From: Posidonia oceanica
Lineage: Eukaryota > Streptophyta > Magnoliopsida > Alismatales > Posidoniaceae
DNA length: 64,000 nucleotides
Direction: 5' to 3'
NCBI GenBank assembly: GCA_037176725.1
Contig: JAZBRS010000077.1
Coordinates: 7,378,001-7,442,000, forward strand
Under the pieces are notes generated by a model. That model did no database searches. It saw only the letters and a list, made by a program, of their open reading frames with translations, and was not told where the DNA came from. Each line of letters opens with the position of its first letter. Within the stretch, counting starts at the first letter, position 1. Below, one piece after another: positions 1 through 10,719 of this stretch. The translations under genes and the position numbers were made by a program.

Positions 1-646
1 TTCTCTTCTCTTTTTTTTTCACAAGCTTTTGCTATCCCCATTTTGGAGGTAAAAGGAAGGGTATTTGGGTTGTAATGGATGTGGGCTTTGGGTCTGCTAT
101 GAGATGGGTAGAAGGAGCAAGGTTAGACTGCACACCCCTGTCTCTAGGGTCGGCTTCTGTCTTCATCTTCTATTCCTTGGATGTGCCCAAGCCTAGATGT
201 CTATTCTCACTTTTTTTTTAACTCACATCCTAACATTTTTTCTCCCTCAGAGGTGTATGTCCTTACGAGTTTAGGCAGTTCGCCTGTACTATTTTGGTGG
301 TGGCTCCCTCACTTGCTAAGGTGCCTAAGTAGTGCCGGTGAGGTAGGGTGGACTCTTTCCAGAGCAGGCAAGCACTTTCGGTTTTCATCACCGGGCAAAA
401 GATGCAATATGCGACTTGAGAGGATGACGATGATGATTTGGAAAGGATTGATGCATGTTTTGAGAGGATGACGATGATGATTTGAAAAAAAGAGATGATG
501 CATGAGTAGGATAGAGGAAGCATAAGTGGATGTTCAAGAACAAAAGTAAGAGACAAGATAGAAGATGCAGGTAGGATGAGAATGTAAGGAGCGAGAATGT
601 AAGTGTGTAGGTGGGAGAAGGATATCTGCAACGGGGCCGCCTTCGG
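1..646 (-). other. Element B region downstream of integrase
   Basis: No coding sequence is visible here. On the minus strand it follows the integrase stop. It is low in complexity: a GATGAC/GATGAT-rich stretch at about 417-560 and a polypyrimidine run at 1-20. Bases 180-420 match element C at 39,377-39,600 and, more loosely, element A at about 16,180-16,390. That equivalence shows it is the common post-pol region of these elements and not host DNA. Confidence 0.75.
421..485. repeat. Tandem duplication, 44-bp period, GATGAC-rich
   Basis: The string AGGATGACGATGATGATTTG occurs at 421 and again at 465. Related GATGAC/GATGAT units occur in element C at 39,616 and 39,689 with a longer spacing, so copy number and spacing changed after the elements diverged. 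Confidence 0.7.
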
Positions 647-1800
647 CTACTAATAGTACTTCTTGAGGTAGCAGAGGTTGACGGGCTCAGACTGCTCGAC
701 CTGATCCATATCCTCAAGGGTTACGGCGCTGCCCGAAAAGACTTACTTCACCACAAAGGGGCCACGCCAGTTAGGTCGGAATTTCCCTCGACCATCAGGC
801 AAGTGAATGGCGCGCAGAACAAGGTCCTCTATCTAGAAGCCTCTTGGCTGAACTTTCTTCAAGTATGACCTGGCCATTCTCTTTTGATAGCAGTGAGCAT
901 TATGCATAGCTTGCAGCCTGTGCTCATCAATCAGGTTCAGTTGGACGTAGCGGTCTTCGACTCATTCTGCTTCATCCAACTCAGCTTCGCGTAGGATCCG
1001 CAGTGAGGGGATCTCTACCTCGACGGGCAGCATCGCCTCCATGCCGTACACCAGAGAGTATGGGGTGGCGCTTGTTGAAGTGCAGACAGATGTCTTATAC
1101 GCCCAGAGTGCGTAAGGAAGCTTGTCGTGCCAGTCCTTATGAGTTTCCGCCATTTTCTTCAAGATCTTGACCAGATTTTTGTTGGCGGACTCCACTGCAC
1201 CGTTCATCTGTGGCCGATAAGGCGAGGATCTGTGATGTTTGATACTGAAGCTCTGCAGATAGTCTTCGATTCTCTTAGCAATGAAATTTGTGCCATTGTC
1301 AGATATGATTGCATGCGAGACCCCGTACCGGGCTATGATATTGTTTCTGATAAACTTTTCCGTAACCACGGCAGTCATCGTCTTGTAGGAAGTCGCTTCC
1401 ACCCATTTAGTGAAGTAATCAATCGCTACCAGAATGTAACGATGACCATTAGAAGCTGGAGGGTGGATGGCGCCAACGACATCAATCCCCCAGGTGGAGA
1501 AGGGCCATGGCGACGACATGCTGTGCAGTTCTTGAGGGGGCGGCCGAATAAAGTTGCCGTGCACTTGGTAGTTATGGCATCTGCGCACGAATCGGTAGCA
1601 GTCAGCTTCCATAGTCAGCCAGTAGTATCCTTGCAGTATTATTTTCTTGGCTAGGAGGACGCCATTCATGTGCGGGCCGTAGGTCCCCGCATGCACTTGA
1701 AGCATCAGCGCATCAGCCTCTGATTTGTTCAGGCAGCGCAGGAGCATTTGATTGTATGACCTCTTGTACAACTGTCTCGCACCCAATACATATTTTGATG
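647..1800 (-). pseudogene. Element B integrase (decayed)
   Basis: On the minus strand this encodes a retroviral-type integrase that would insert the element's cDNA. Visible parts in order: the zinc-binding region (HAGTYGPH ... CHNYQ), the catalytic core with Asp in WGIDVVGA, Asp in ISDNGTNF and Glu in VESANKN, then a basic C-terminal part ending NLCYLKKYY. The core is open from 962 upward. Premature stops fall at 959-961 (a Trp codon changed to TGA), 833-835 and 743-745 (Gln codons changed to TAG and TAA). The last sense codon before the natural stop is also TAG (650-652). One zinc ligand is changed: the codon at 1568-1570 is Tyr where element C has Cys. The catalytic triad is preserved but the protein cannot be made whole. 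Confidence 0.93.
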
Positions 1801-1984
1801 CCAGACGTGTCAGAGTTCTCTTGTCCACTGGTGAGGTACCGGGTGGAAAGCTGCCAAACTCCAAGAAAGCTTTTATGTCTTTGTACCAGGGCTGCTCCTC
1901 TGTTGTTGGATCTGCCTCCTCGATGCTCATACAGTGTGTAGGCTGCTCAATGCAAGTAACAGATACATCCACTGTGCTGTCTTC

Positions 1985-2395
1985 AGGTATGCTGAGCCAG
2001 GACGCTAGGGTAGCTAGCGCATCTGCATATGCGTTCCTTGCTCGGTTCATGTATACGAAGCAGATGCTTGCAAATTGTTCTATCAACTTCAGCAGGTGTT
2101 CATGATATGGCAGTAGCTTCGGATCTTTCGTTTTCCACTCGCCATTGACTTAAGAGATCACCAGCATAGCATTGCCGTGCACCAGCAGCTTCTGCACCTC
2201 ATGCTCGAGGGCAACATTTAGTCCCAGGATGCATGCTTCGTACTCTGCTTCGTTGTTGGTGCACTTGAAGGTCAGCTTCCTAGAAAAGGGAATCATCTGT
2301 CCCTAAGGCGTTGTCAGCACTGCGCCTACGCCTCGGCCTTTTTTGTTTACGGCACCATCAAAGTATAGCTGCCAATGCTCCTGATCTTCAGGGTC
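1985..2395 (-). pseudogene. Element B RNase H (decayed)
   Basis: The RNase H domain, which would degrade the RNA strand during reverse transcription, lies in the same frame as RT and integrase. The minus strand shows YFDGAVN, NEAEYEA, HGNAM and NAYADALATLASW, which are the blocks holding the acidic active-site residues. Stops interrupt it at 2150-2152 and 2303-2305, both Gln codons changed by C to T. Two more stops of the same kind (2444-2446, 2459-2461) sit in the linker to RT. The third acidic position (codon 2171-2173) is Asn where element D has Asp, so even a readthrough product would probably be inactive. Confidence 0.88.
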
Positions 2396-2635
2396 TTTGT
2401 CTTCAGAGTCCTCCATTGCAAATAGAATGTCTTCATCTAGAAACTACGTCTGGAGTGGCTAATATTTAGGCAGTGGGAGATCAGCAAGATGGTCCGCCAT
2501 AGCTTGACCCTTCATGGATTTTTGCGTGACAAAGGTGATGTCGTACTGAGACAGTAGCACCTGCCACTTAGCACATCTGCCTAGCATGGCCGGTTTTTGA
2601 AAGAGAAACTTGATTGGATCATGCCGGCATAAGAG

Positions 2636-3700
2636 CTAGACTGGGTATGCCATCATGTAGTGCCTCAATTTCTGTGCAGCCCAGACGAGGGACAGGCAGG
2701 TCTTCTCTATTGTACTGTACCTGGCTTCGCATTCATTGAACTTCTTGCTCAGGTAGTAGATGGCGTGCTCCTTTCTGCCAGATTCAAAATGTTGGCCCAA
2801 GACAGCGCCCATGGAATGCTGCGTGGTAGAAAGGTAGAGAAGCAAGGGTCTCCCTGGAGTGGGCGGAACCAAGATAGGAGGCTTAATCAGCAGCTGCTTG
2901 ATCTTAGCAAATGCAGCCTGACACTCCTTGCTCCAATGAATCTGCGCATTCTTCTTCAAGAGCTTGAATATAGGTTCACAGATGGGCGTAAGCTGTGCAA
3001 TGAAGCGATTGATGTATTGTAAACGCCCAAGCAGACCTCTGACCTCCTTTTCAGTCCAAAGGGTTGGCATATCCACGATGGCTTTGGCCTTCATCGGGTC
3101 TACCTCAATCCCCCTTTGGCTAACAATGTAGCCCAGCAGTTTCCCAGATAACACCCCGAATACACACTTGTTGGGGTTCAGGCGCAGCTTGTACTTCCGT
3201 AGACGGGTAAAGAGCTTCTTTAGACAGGCAAGATGATCTTCAGGCTCTTTGGTTTTAGCAATCATGTTGTCTATGTAGACCTCCACTTCTTGGTGCATGA
3301 GGTCGTGGAACAGCGCAGTCATGGCCCTCTGATAGGTTGCGCCAGCATTCTTCAGCCTGAACGGCATGACTTGGTAGCAGAAGACTCCCCAAGGGGTGAT
3401 GAATGAAGTCTTTTCCATGTCTTCTTCTGCCATTTTGATCTGATTATATCCAGAAAAGCCGTCCATGAAGGAGAGCATCTTGTGGCCCGCTGTATTGTCG
3501 ACTAGGACGTCAATGTGAGGCAACGGGAAGTCGTCCTTGGGACTCGCCTTGTTCAGGTCCCTATAGTCGATGCAGATCCGGACGCTACCATCTTTCTTGG
3601 GCATAGGTACAATGTTTGCCAGCCACTTAGGATAAAGGATGACCTTGAGGAAATTGACTCTGTGCTGTTTCATGATCTCTTCTTTGATCATAGCAGCCAC
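2636..3700 (-). pseudogene. Element B reverse transcriptase (catalytic box mutated)
   Basis: About 350 residues are open on the minus strand. In order they show the RT landmarks RICIDYRDLNKA, LPHIDVLVDN, FMDGFSGYNQI, the catalytic box and the thumb/connection region that begins GLLGRLQYINRFI. The box at 3266-3277 reads YIDN where element D has YVDD, so one of the two essential Asp residues is lost by a G-to-A change. The frame closes at 2636-2638 with TAG in place of a Gln codon. Upstream, a one-base deletion near 3690 compared with element D breaks the join to the N-terminal part. The domain identity is certain from the motifs; the enzyme is dead. Confidence 0.95.
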
Positions 3701-4200
3701 TGCGGTCGCCATCTTCTCAGCTTCTGCTTTACTGGCTTGGCATCTGGGTCCAAGGATAGATTGTGCACCACTATCTTTATGTCAAGGTTAACCATATCTT
3801 CATAACTCCAGGTGAAGACATACGCATATTCTTTCAGGAATGCGATGAACTCTGCTCGAGCCTGGGGGGACAGCTGGGCACTGATGCGAACTTCTCTGAC
3901 TTCCTCAGCTGTGCCGTTATTGACAACCTCTGTTTCTTCCTCAACATGAAGGTTGGGGCCTTCTGGGTCGTCGTCGTAGGGCCGGAACTCGGGCAGTGGT
4001 TCGTCAGTCTCATCCATGCCCGTATCATCCTCCTCTCCATAAGCAATAAGTTCCGAGAGGATCTCTTTCTCAAAAGAAGGATTTGTGATGTCGAAAGAGT
4101 GTATATGTTCCGCTGCTTGGCCCTGGTGATGCTTCAGGATGGTCACGCTTACTCGAGTATTCTTGTAGCCTCGTTGCACGACCTCCATCCTGGCAACTTC
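3688..4200 (-). pseudogene. Element B RT N-terminal extension
   Basis: The minus strand encodes the segment that leads into RT: TRVSVTILKHHQGQ, an acidic stretch with EEETEVVNNGTAEEVREVRISAQLS, then EFIAFLKEYAYVFTWSYEDM and KPVKQKLRRW. This pattern (acidic run, then a FxWSYEDM block and KQKLRRW) is the usual N-terminal lead of Ty3/gypsy Tat-group RT. It is in a different frame from the RT body because of the one-base loss near 3690. Element D has the same block at 59,106-59,546. Confidence 0.85.
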
Positions 4201-5872
4201 TTCTGTCTGCTCTGGCCCAACTGGTCTTGCTGAGTGCTCTGCTGATACTATTGAGGGCCTTGCTAATTCTGTCGCTGATACTACTGACGGCTCTGCTATT
4301 GAAGCTGCTGACAACTCTGTTACTGATTCTGCTTTCTGCTCTGTTACTACTGCTGCTTGGACTGCTAGTGCTTCCTCCTCTGAGTCTTCTAATGTGCCTG
4401 TGGAGGGTATGCCGGACTGGCGGCTAATCTAGGTACTGCCGCTTGCTACACTGCCCAAGTGAGGCATGTGCTGCACAAACCACCTAGACCCGCCTTCTGG
4501 TTGGAGGGTAATGAGCTCATCTGGTCTAGGGGAGTCTGGTATTGCCGAATCTTCTTCTAGGACTATGATAGAGGCATGGTCTACTTGCAAAGGAGGGTCC
4601 GTAGCCACGGCTTTCCCTTTCCTTTCTACGGCTTGGTGCTCTACCAGATCATCTGCCATCGACTTGAGCTGTTCTTGATAAAGTAGCTCTAAGTCGGACA
4701 TCCATGAATCGACCTGGGCTTCTATCGCCACTCCTTCCTCCTCATCTGAGGGTGAGTCGACGTAGTAGGCGCCGAGGGCTTGCGGCACTAGCCCAGCTGC
4801 GAGATGGATCGCCGCCCTTGGTATTTGCATGGTCTGGCTCACGGGCGCGCCTGATAGCAGCAGCTTCGGCATGGGAGATCCAAACAGACTGGTCAGCGGG
4901 GCTATAGATGGGTATGCTGCCAGGGTCACTGTTGCAGTTAGAGGGCAGGCAGAGGTGCTCTTCTGTGGGCTCAAAGGCCGGGAAGCTATGATGCTCAATC
5001 GGTCCTCTACATCTGGTGGTGACAGTGAGAGTGCGGCCTCTAACGCCACGGGGTCCTACCATGAGAGTTGTTGTTCTACGACAGGAGGATGTGAGGCGGA
5101 CTGCATCGGCTGCCTTCTCGGTGACGCGGCTGCAGAAGCGGGCCGAGTCGCACTGCTGACTGAGTTGACTGACTGTCCCTCCAGAGAGAGTGACAGCAGT
5201 ACTGATGCAACTGCGACCGCAGGTAGCCCGCCTGATTGTGCCAGAAGGAGTGTCTTTGATTTCTATGCTGCTGCTACTACCTGTGCTTGTAATGTGGATG
5301 TGGCTACAGGAATGTTAGAGCTTGTCAATTCTACCACAGAGCTTGCTGATTTGTCTGCTGTATCTGATGAAGGAAGAGCCGAACAAACTGACCAGGGCGC
5401 TTTCGTGCTGATCTGAGCCTTACTGCCAGTTGGGACTGCCTCTGTTGTGCCAGACTGCTCCTCATCTGAGTAGTAGTCCTCAACGCAGACCCAATCTTCC
5501 ATTGGCACCGCGACTTCATCATTAGTTGATTCCAGAACTCCTGCACGGGTGAAGTTAGTGAGGTCTCTGGGGATGGCAGGTTCCTGATCCTTTACTTGAA
5601 GGCAGTGATCTTCGCTGGGCTTGGGCACATAATCGAGGCCTTCAGATTTCCTTCACTCCGCCGCTACGATCGGCTCTGCAATCCCTTGGCCGTGACGCCC
5701 GAGCGGTGTACCCTTTATGTAACCTCACCTATGACATACATTCTCGACCATTCGAAAGGGGTTGTTGTGAACGGCCAAGGAGTTGGCTCATTCAAGATCA
5801 GGAATGAAGTTAACCGGCTCGCACCGGTTAACGCGATACAAGGCTTCGGAAGTCTCAGGGTCAAACGGGATA
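4200..5872 (-). pseudogene. Element B protease-RT spacer (acidic, Ser/Ala/Pro-rich)
   Basis: The minus strand encodes a long low-complexity linker with no enzyme motif that I recognise. Conserved islands shared with A, C and partly D are EDWVCVEDYYSDEEQSGTT, YYVDSPSDEEEG, SWMSDLELLYQEQL and KGKAVATDPPLQ. Ogre elements are known for a long non-conserved spacer or intron at this place; whether this one is translated or spliced is not visible. Several in-frame stops interrupt it. At 5872 the frame continues across element A into the protease at 26833. Confidence 0.75.
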
Positions 5873-5877
5873 GCTTG
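5873..5877. repeat. Target-site duplication of element A, left copy (GCTTG)
   Basis: GCTTG immediately precedes the first base of A's 5' LTR and is repeated exactly at 26828-26832 after its 3' LTR. A 5-bp duplication is typical of Ty3/gypsy integrase. Without A and one copy, the host sequence reads continuously and matches element C. Confidence 0.97.
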
Positions 5878-8800
5878 TGTTGACACCCCATTTTGACAGG
5901 CTGGATCGCTTGGAGCCTTTCGGTGGCTGCTGGACCCGAACCTAGACCCAAATCCACACCTCCTTCTCCTTCTTCCCCCTCAAAACAAGCCCAAACTCAA
6001 CCTAGGATTACCCCCCTTTCCCGAACCCGAAAACCAACCAAAATCCATAGGAAAACTCACCCCTGACGACTTAGCAAACCCACCAAAAAGCCAGCAAAAT
6101 CTCAAACTAGACCCCTCCCAAAAACCCTAGGAAACTTAGACAAAAATACCCTTTTTCTACACCTCAAAACCCCTCCAAAACTTCCTCAGAACCAAACCAA
6201 AACTCCGGGACCAAAACTAGAAACCCTAGACCCCACGCCCGCCAAATTTCACCCCTTTCCGAGACTCCTAAGCCCCCCTTTTGCCTGGATTATCGTTTTC
6301 TCTCTCCGGGATTATCGTTTTCCCTCTCCTCTCTCTCTCCTGACTATCGTCTCTCTTTTCATCCCCTTCTTGCCCTTTCTCTGGCTTGGCTGTGGGCCCC
6401 CTTTGTACTCCTATCCCTTCTCTATCTTATTCCTATTTTTATTTTATTTTTAACATTTTTTCCTGAATTTTAAAAGATCTTTTCCCTCAAACCTATCTCT
6501 TTCCCCTTTTATCCTCCTTTTTCCCCTTTTCTTCTTCTTTTCCTTTTCTTCTTCTTTCTTTTGCAAAAATCATGAAAATCCTTAAAAATCTGCAAAACCC
6601 CAAAACATAAAAGAAACAAATCAGAATTCCAAGAAAAGCAACTAAAAAACATTAAACAAATGATTAAAAACTCAAACTTAACTAAATCAAGCCAAAAAGA
6701 AAATCAAGCATGCAAACTAAAAAATGCAAAACAAACTAAAGGAAAATACTGTAAAATCAAGTAAAAAACTGAAATAAAGTCAGAACCTACCCAAGATAAA
6801 AACCCCACTAAAAGAATCAAAAAACAAACCCTAAAGGAAAGAATTAAAAATCAAATACTAAAACAAGTAATTAAAGAAGACAAAAGGCTTAACCTAATAA
6901 ACATAAGAAAAAACAGCATAAGAACTTAATTAAAAAAGGAAAAAGAAAATACAGTTAGAAGACTTAAAACACTTAATCAAACCAGAAAAATCCAACTAAA
7001 AAACATCAAGAAGAATTAACAAATAAAAATCAAAAACATAGGTCAAAAGACTTAAAGAAGGAAAACATAAAAGACTAGAACTAAAAAGCCCAAAACCCAC
7101 TCGAAATAATATAAAAATAAATCCTAAAAATCCTAATTAACATCCTAAAATACTTAACAAGAAAACACAATTTTAAAAAAAATTTAAAAGAATTTAACCA
7201 ACACTTAATCAAGTGAGAAATGAATTAAAAACAAAAGAAAGTCCTAAAACCCTAATCAAGCCTAAAACACACTAATTAACCTAAAAACAGTCATTAAAAA
7301 ATCCAATTAAACACCTAACCTACAATCCAACTCATCTAATATTTTTGTTTATTTTTATCTTTTTTTCCCTATTTTATTTTCCTCCTTCTTTCCATCTTTC
7401 TTTCTTCTTTTTATCCTTTCTTTTCTTCTTTACTGGGCTCACCAGCCCATTACCCTTTTTTTGCTTTCTTTTTTAAAACTGCAGCCCACAGCTATAGTCC
7501 GTCTTCCTCCTTCCCTCCTCCCGCAGGTCTACAGTGCCCGCTGCTCTGCTACAGTCCTGCCACAGCAGCTGCAGCGCCAGCCCCTGTCACCGCAGACCTG
7601 CGCTCACACGTCTCTGCCGGACCAGACCGGCGTGCGCCGCACCGCGTCCGTGCTTCCTGCCACCGCCCCTCCGAATTAATTCGCCACAGCCAGGCCTGCA
7701 AGCAACCAGAGTTTTAAGAGCCAAAAACCAGAGGAGAAAAGAGAGAGTTCATCCGGAGAGAGGGAAAAAGACCAGAGGAACATCCTGGAAGAGAGACGAG
7801 GCATTCCAGAGCAATCCCAGCGAGAGAGAGCCCCGTTCTTCCTCTGAAATCCACCCAGAAACACCCGACCTCCGCCCCTTCTTTCCACGACGAACCAGCA
7901 CCCGAAACACCTCCAGAACAGCCCAGAATCCGCCCCCCGATCTCACCCAAGCCACCTGCAACCTAACCCACCATTCCACACAGAGAACGACCCCAGCATT
8001 TCGCCTCCAACCTCCTGAAAACCAGCAGAACCCAGCTCCGACCCATTCCAAAAATTCCCTCTGCCACAGGCCGCTTCTCCTCCCCAAACTCCGCCCAGAC
8101 ACTCGCCTAACCTCCACCTTCCTAAGCCGCCCAGCCTCCACCTCCAACTCGCCCCACAGGCGAAGCGCCCCACTTCAAACACCTTGCTCCATTTCGGCCC
8201 GAAATCCGACCAGCTGCCAAACCCTTCCCACGGCCTCCAGAAAATCGATTTGACCATCCAGAATCATCCACCGAACCTCCAGCTACTCACCGGAGTCCTC
8301 CGCTCGATCCAGAGGGCGACAACCAGCTCCCCCCACCTCAAACGACCCGCAGTGCACCCACCTTGGCCTAATCCTCCTCAGACCTTCGAAGCTTGCGTCC
8401 AGCCGTCCAGGAAGCATCAGTGCGTCGCCCGGAGCAGATCCCAACCGTCGCGAACCCCCGGAGTCCTCCGCAACGACCAGACGACGTCCGCCGGCCGTCT
8501 CCGGCACTGCCGAGGTCGGGAGGGCGCACCGGACGCGACGACAGGTATTTCCTTACCGTTTTGCGTGCCCTTTAGCTTTCTCGCTCCGTTTTGCGTCCTT
8601 GTTCCGTTCCTTGCATCATTTTGCATGTCAACCCTGTTTTCGCATCTTTTTGCGTACTTGTTTCGTTCCTCGCACTGTTTTACGCCGTTTTCCCTTGCAT
8701 GTCGATTGCATTGCATGGTTTTCTCGCTGTTTTGTTTTGTCGCCCGCATTTGCATATAGGGCGGTGATGCTTACTGTCCGGAGTTCTCATGAGCCAGGTT

Positions 8801-9386
8801 CCGCCCGGTTCGGAACACAGACAGCGTTGCTGAGCGCTTAGATTGCACGTTTACTACCTTGCATCATCTTTCATCACTTAGAGCACACCTTTGAGCATTT
8901 AGACAGGCATTCATTGGCACTTAGGCATCCAAAGTCTGCATTTCCCTGCATATGCGAGCGTAAGCCTAGAAAGACCGATTCTCGGGCATGTCGGGGGTGC
9001 CTAACACCTTCCCCGCGCGTAACAGGAGTCCTTACCCTCTCTTGGCCCGTAATGACCATATTGCCCTTGTCCTAGGCACGAGTCACATCATTTGCATTCA
9101 TTTGCATCTCATTTCTTTTGCATTGCCTTGCATTGCATCTTTTGCTTGGTTTTGCGCGATTATTCGTGCATTTCCCCGGTTTTCCTCGTCTTCCGATTTA
9201 ATAGACTTGGTGGCGACTCCGATTTTGTCTTGTCTTCTTCTTTTCTTTCCCTTTTTTCCCTCTTTTAAATGTTTTCGAGTTAGGTCTTCCTTCTCGGACA
9301 TAGCCGCTTATAGTGAGCCTGATTCCGATCGGTGCACGCGAGCTTTGGCATCGTGCATGGACGATCCGAACACCGGGATCGCTACA
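5878..9386 (+). repeat. Element A 5' LTR (3,509 bp, internally deleted)
   Basis: It starts TGTTGACACCCC and ends GATCGCTACA. Along its length it is C/A-rich with pyrimidine runs (5900-6560), very A-rich (6560-7330), GC-rich (7440-8550), then rich in GCATTTGC-type motifs. Compared with the 3' LTR it lacks 1,945 bp, corresponding to 24054-25998, and the join shows the 3-bp microhomology ACC at 8555-8557. In the aligned parts I count about 25-30 differences by eye, mostly transitions, with almost none in the A-rich part. The ORFs inside it (for example 7534-8253) are not supported as genes. Confidence 0.95.
9211..9221 (+). other. PBS-like motif inside the 5' LTR
   Basis: TGGCGACTCCG lies 177 bp before the true primer site and shares its first 9 bases, TGGCGACTC. 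The same motif is in the 3' LTR at 26652-26662, in B at 31817-31827 and, slightly changed, in C at 47840-47850 (minus strand). Its role is unknown. Confidence 0.6.
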
Positions 9387-9387
9387 G

Positions 9388-9405
9388 TGGCGACTCTGCT
9401 GGGGA
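9388..9405 (+). promoter_or_regulatory. Element A primer-binding site (tRNA-Arg type)
   Basis: TGGCGACTCTGCTGGGGA begins one base after the LTR end. It is complementary to the 3' end (acceptor stem, T arm and CCA) of a plant tRNA-Arg of the GACTCC...GGAGTC type, allowing for an isoacceptor with CAGAGTC. A tRNA-Arg primer is a hallmark of Ogre elements. It would prime minus-strand cDNA synthesis. Confidence 0.88.
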
Positions 9406-10719
9406 TACTAGACTCCGGCTTTCGCTTTCGCTTTCGCTCGCTTGGGATTTGCTTTCTTTGTTCGCCTTTGTGTTTCCTTTGTCTGTTTTGCTCGCTTTCC
9501 TGTGCAAACTCCTAGCAAGTCGCCTCGTAGTTACTTCGCTTAGGTTTTGCACCCCCTTTCGGCTGCTTTCGCCTTGGCTTTTGCTCCGTCTTGCTCTGCT
9601 TTGTCTAACTTGCTTGTTTACTTGTCTTTTTCCTTGCTTCCACTCTTATTTCCTTTATAGCTTACTTGTCTTTATTTTTCTTGCCTTACTTGCTTTTATT
9701 GCTTTATTTCCCGCATAACACATGTCTACATACTTGTTTGGCAATAATACATGCTTTTTGAATGATGAATGCTTCCTTTTACACACCTGCTATGTCACTA
9801 CGCACGCACATACCTTGCATACATGCCTTTTGACTTGACGAATGTTTTTTTCTTCACTATTATGCCCACGAACACTCGCACATGCCATGCACTTGCCTTT
9901 TGCTTTGTTGTATGTTGATTGCTTGCCATGATTGATTGATTTTCTTCCCTTTCGCACTTGCCATGCTTAGGATAGTAGAAACTTGCCTGTTCTCCCCATG
10001 ATTAACTAAAAAATGCAAGTAAAAGAACTCCTAGGGGCAACTAGAGACTCCGAACAATCCTTCACTCCCTTTTGGTTAATAAAATGTGCAAGATAAAAGA
10101 CTTTAATCATTTGCATAAGCATCATATAGGACATGCATTCTTCTCCTCTGAGTCCACCTACTAGTCTGCGAAGGACGGTTCCGGCTTCTCACCCCGATGC
10201 TTTGGCATGGTGTGAGTCAGTCGGTCTGTCCCCCCTTGTCCGGGGTCGTGTCGGTGTTAGTGGAGGGTACCACCTACGCTTTGGCGGGGTAGAGGCCACC
10301 AACGCACCACCCTGTCATTACCTGAGCTTTGGGCCGGGAGTTAGACAGGGAGCCTACTTTTCTGACTCGAGTCGGTGACCCGTACGCCCAGGGATACCCA
10401 GAGTAGACAACCTTGCTAGGAAACACTAGTTAGGTGAGGGGGGCATACTAGAAAGCATGCATGTCATCCATGCCATAACTTAATGCATTTTGCATTTCTT
10501 CTTCTTCTAACCCTAGTTTCTTGTTGTGTCTTTAACAGAGTTCAGTGAGCGATCTCCTTAGCTGGAGCTCGGGTTTTTCTCTTTGCTGACATCTCTGCTG
10601 AGACACCTGTACTCGACCATCCTTTTTCTGAGCTACTCGTCTTTGCGAGCATAGCTCCTCGTAGAGCCCGTCCCCTTTTCCCTTGTCGCAGCCCCATTTT
10701 GACCCGCTCTCGGTCAGTG
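9406..10719 (+). other. Element A untranslated leader
   Basis: No convincing coding sequence is present between the primer site and the gag start. The region is pyrimidine- and T-rich and is homologous to the leaders of B (30,416-31,687) and C (46,358-47,655). A plausible 3' splice site lies at 10507-10538: CTAAC, a pyrimidine tract, then AACAG. Packaging signals are expected in a leader but cannot be recognised here. Confidence 0.7.

Larger units (their letters stand above)
1..5877 (-). mobile_element. Element B, 3' part (Ogre/Tat-like Ty3/gypsy retrotransposon, pol half)
   Basis: This is the 3' half of a minus-strand retrotransposon whose 5' half lies at 26828-37806. Reading the minus strand from 5877 down it holds the end of the protease region, a long acidic spacer, reverse transcriptase, RNase H and integrase, then an untranslated 3' region that runs off the window at base 1. 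The two halves are separated by element A: both edges carry GCTTG, and the sequence across the healed edge matches element C at about 42,775-42,840. The order protease-RT-RNase H-integrase is that of Ty3/gypsy, and the RT and integrase resemble the Tat/Ogre group. The 3' LTR is not in the window. Confidence 0.93.

Noticed and set aside
1127..1654. Plus-strand ORF opposite B's integrase
   Set aside because: Antisense shadow of a conserved minus-strand coding region; similar shadows occur opposite C's integrase and opposite RT.
4227..4427. Leu-rich small membrane-like protein (also 41,172-41,378)
   Set aside because: Reverse read of the Ser/Ala/Thr-rich spacer; the hydrophobic look comes from composition.
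5715..5957. 80-codon ORF spanning the left edge of A
   Set aside because: It crosses from B's spacer into A's LTR, so it is a chance fusion made by the insertion.
7534..8253. 239-codon ORF repeated at 23030-23749
   Set aside because: It lies within the LTR, has several overlapping open frames on both strands due to GC-rich composition, and is not kept in B or C. No recognisable domain.
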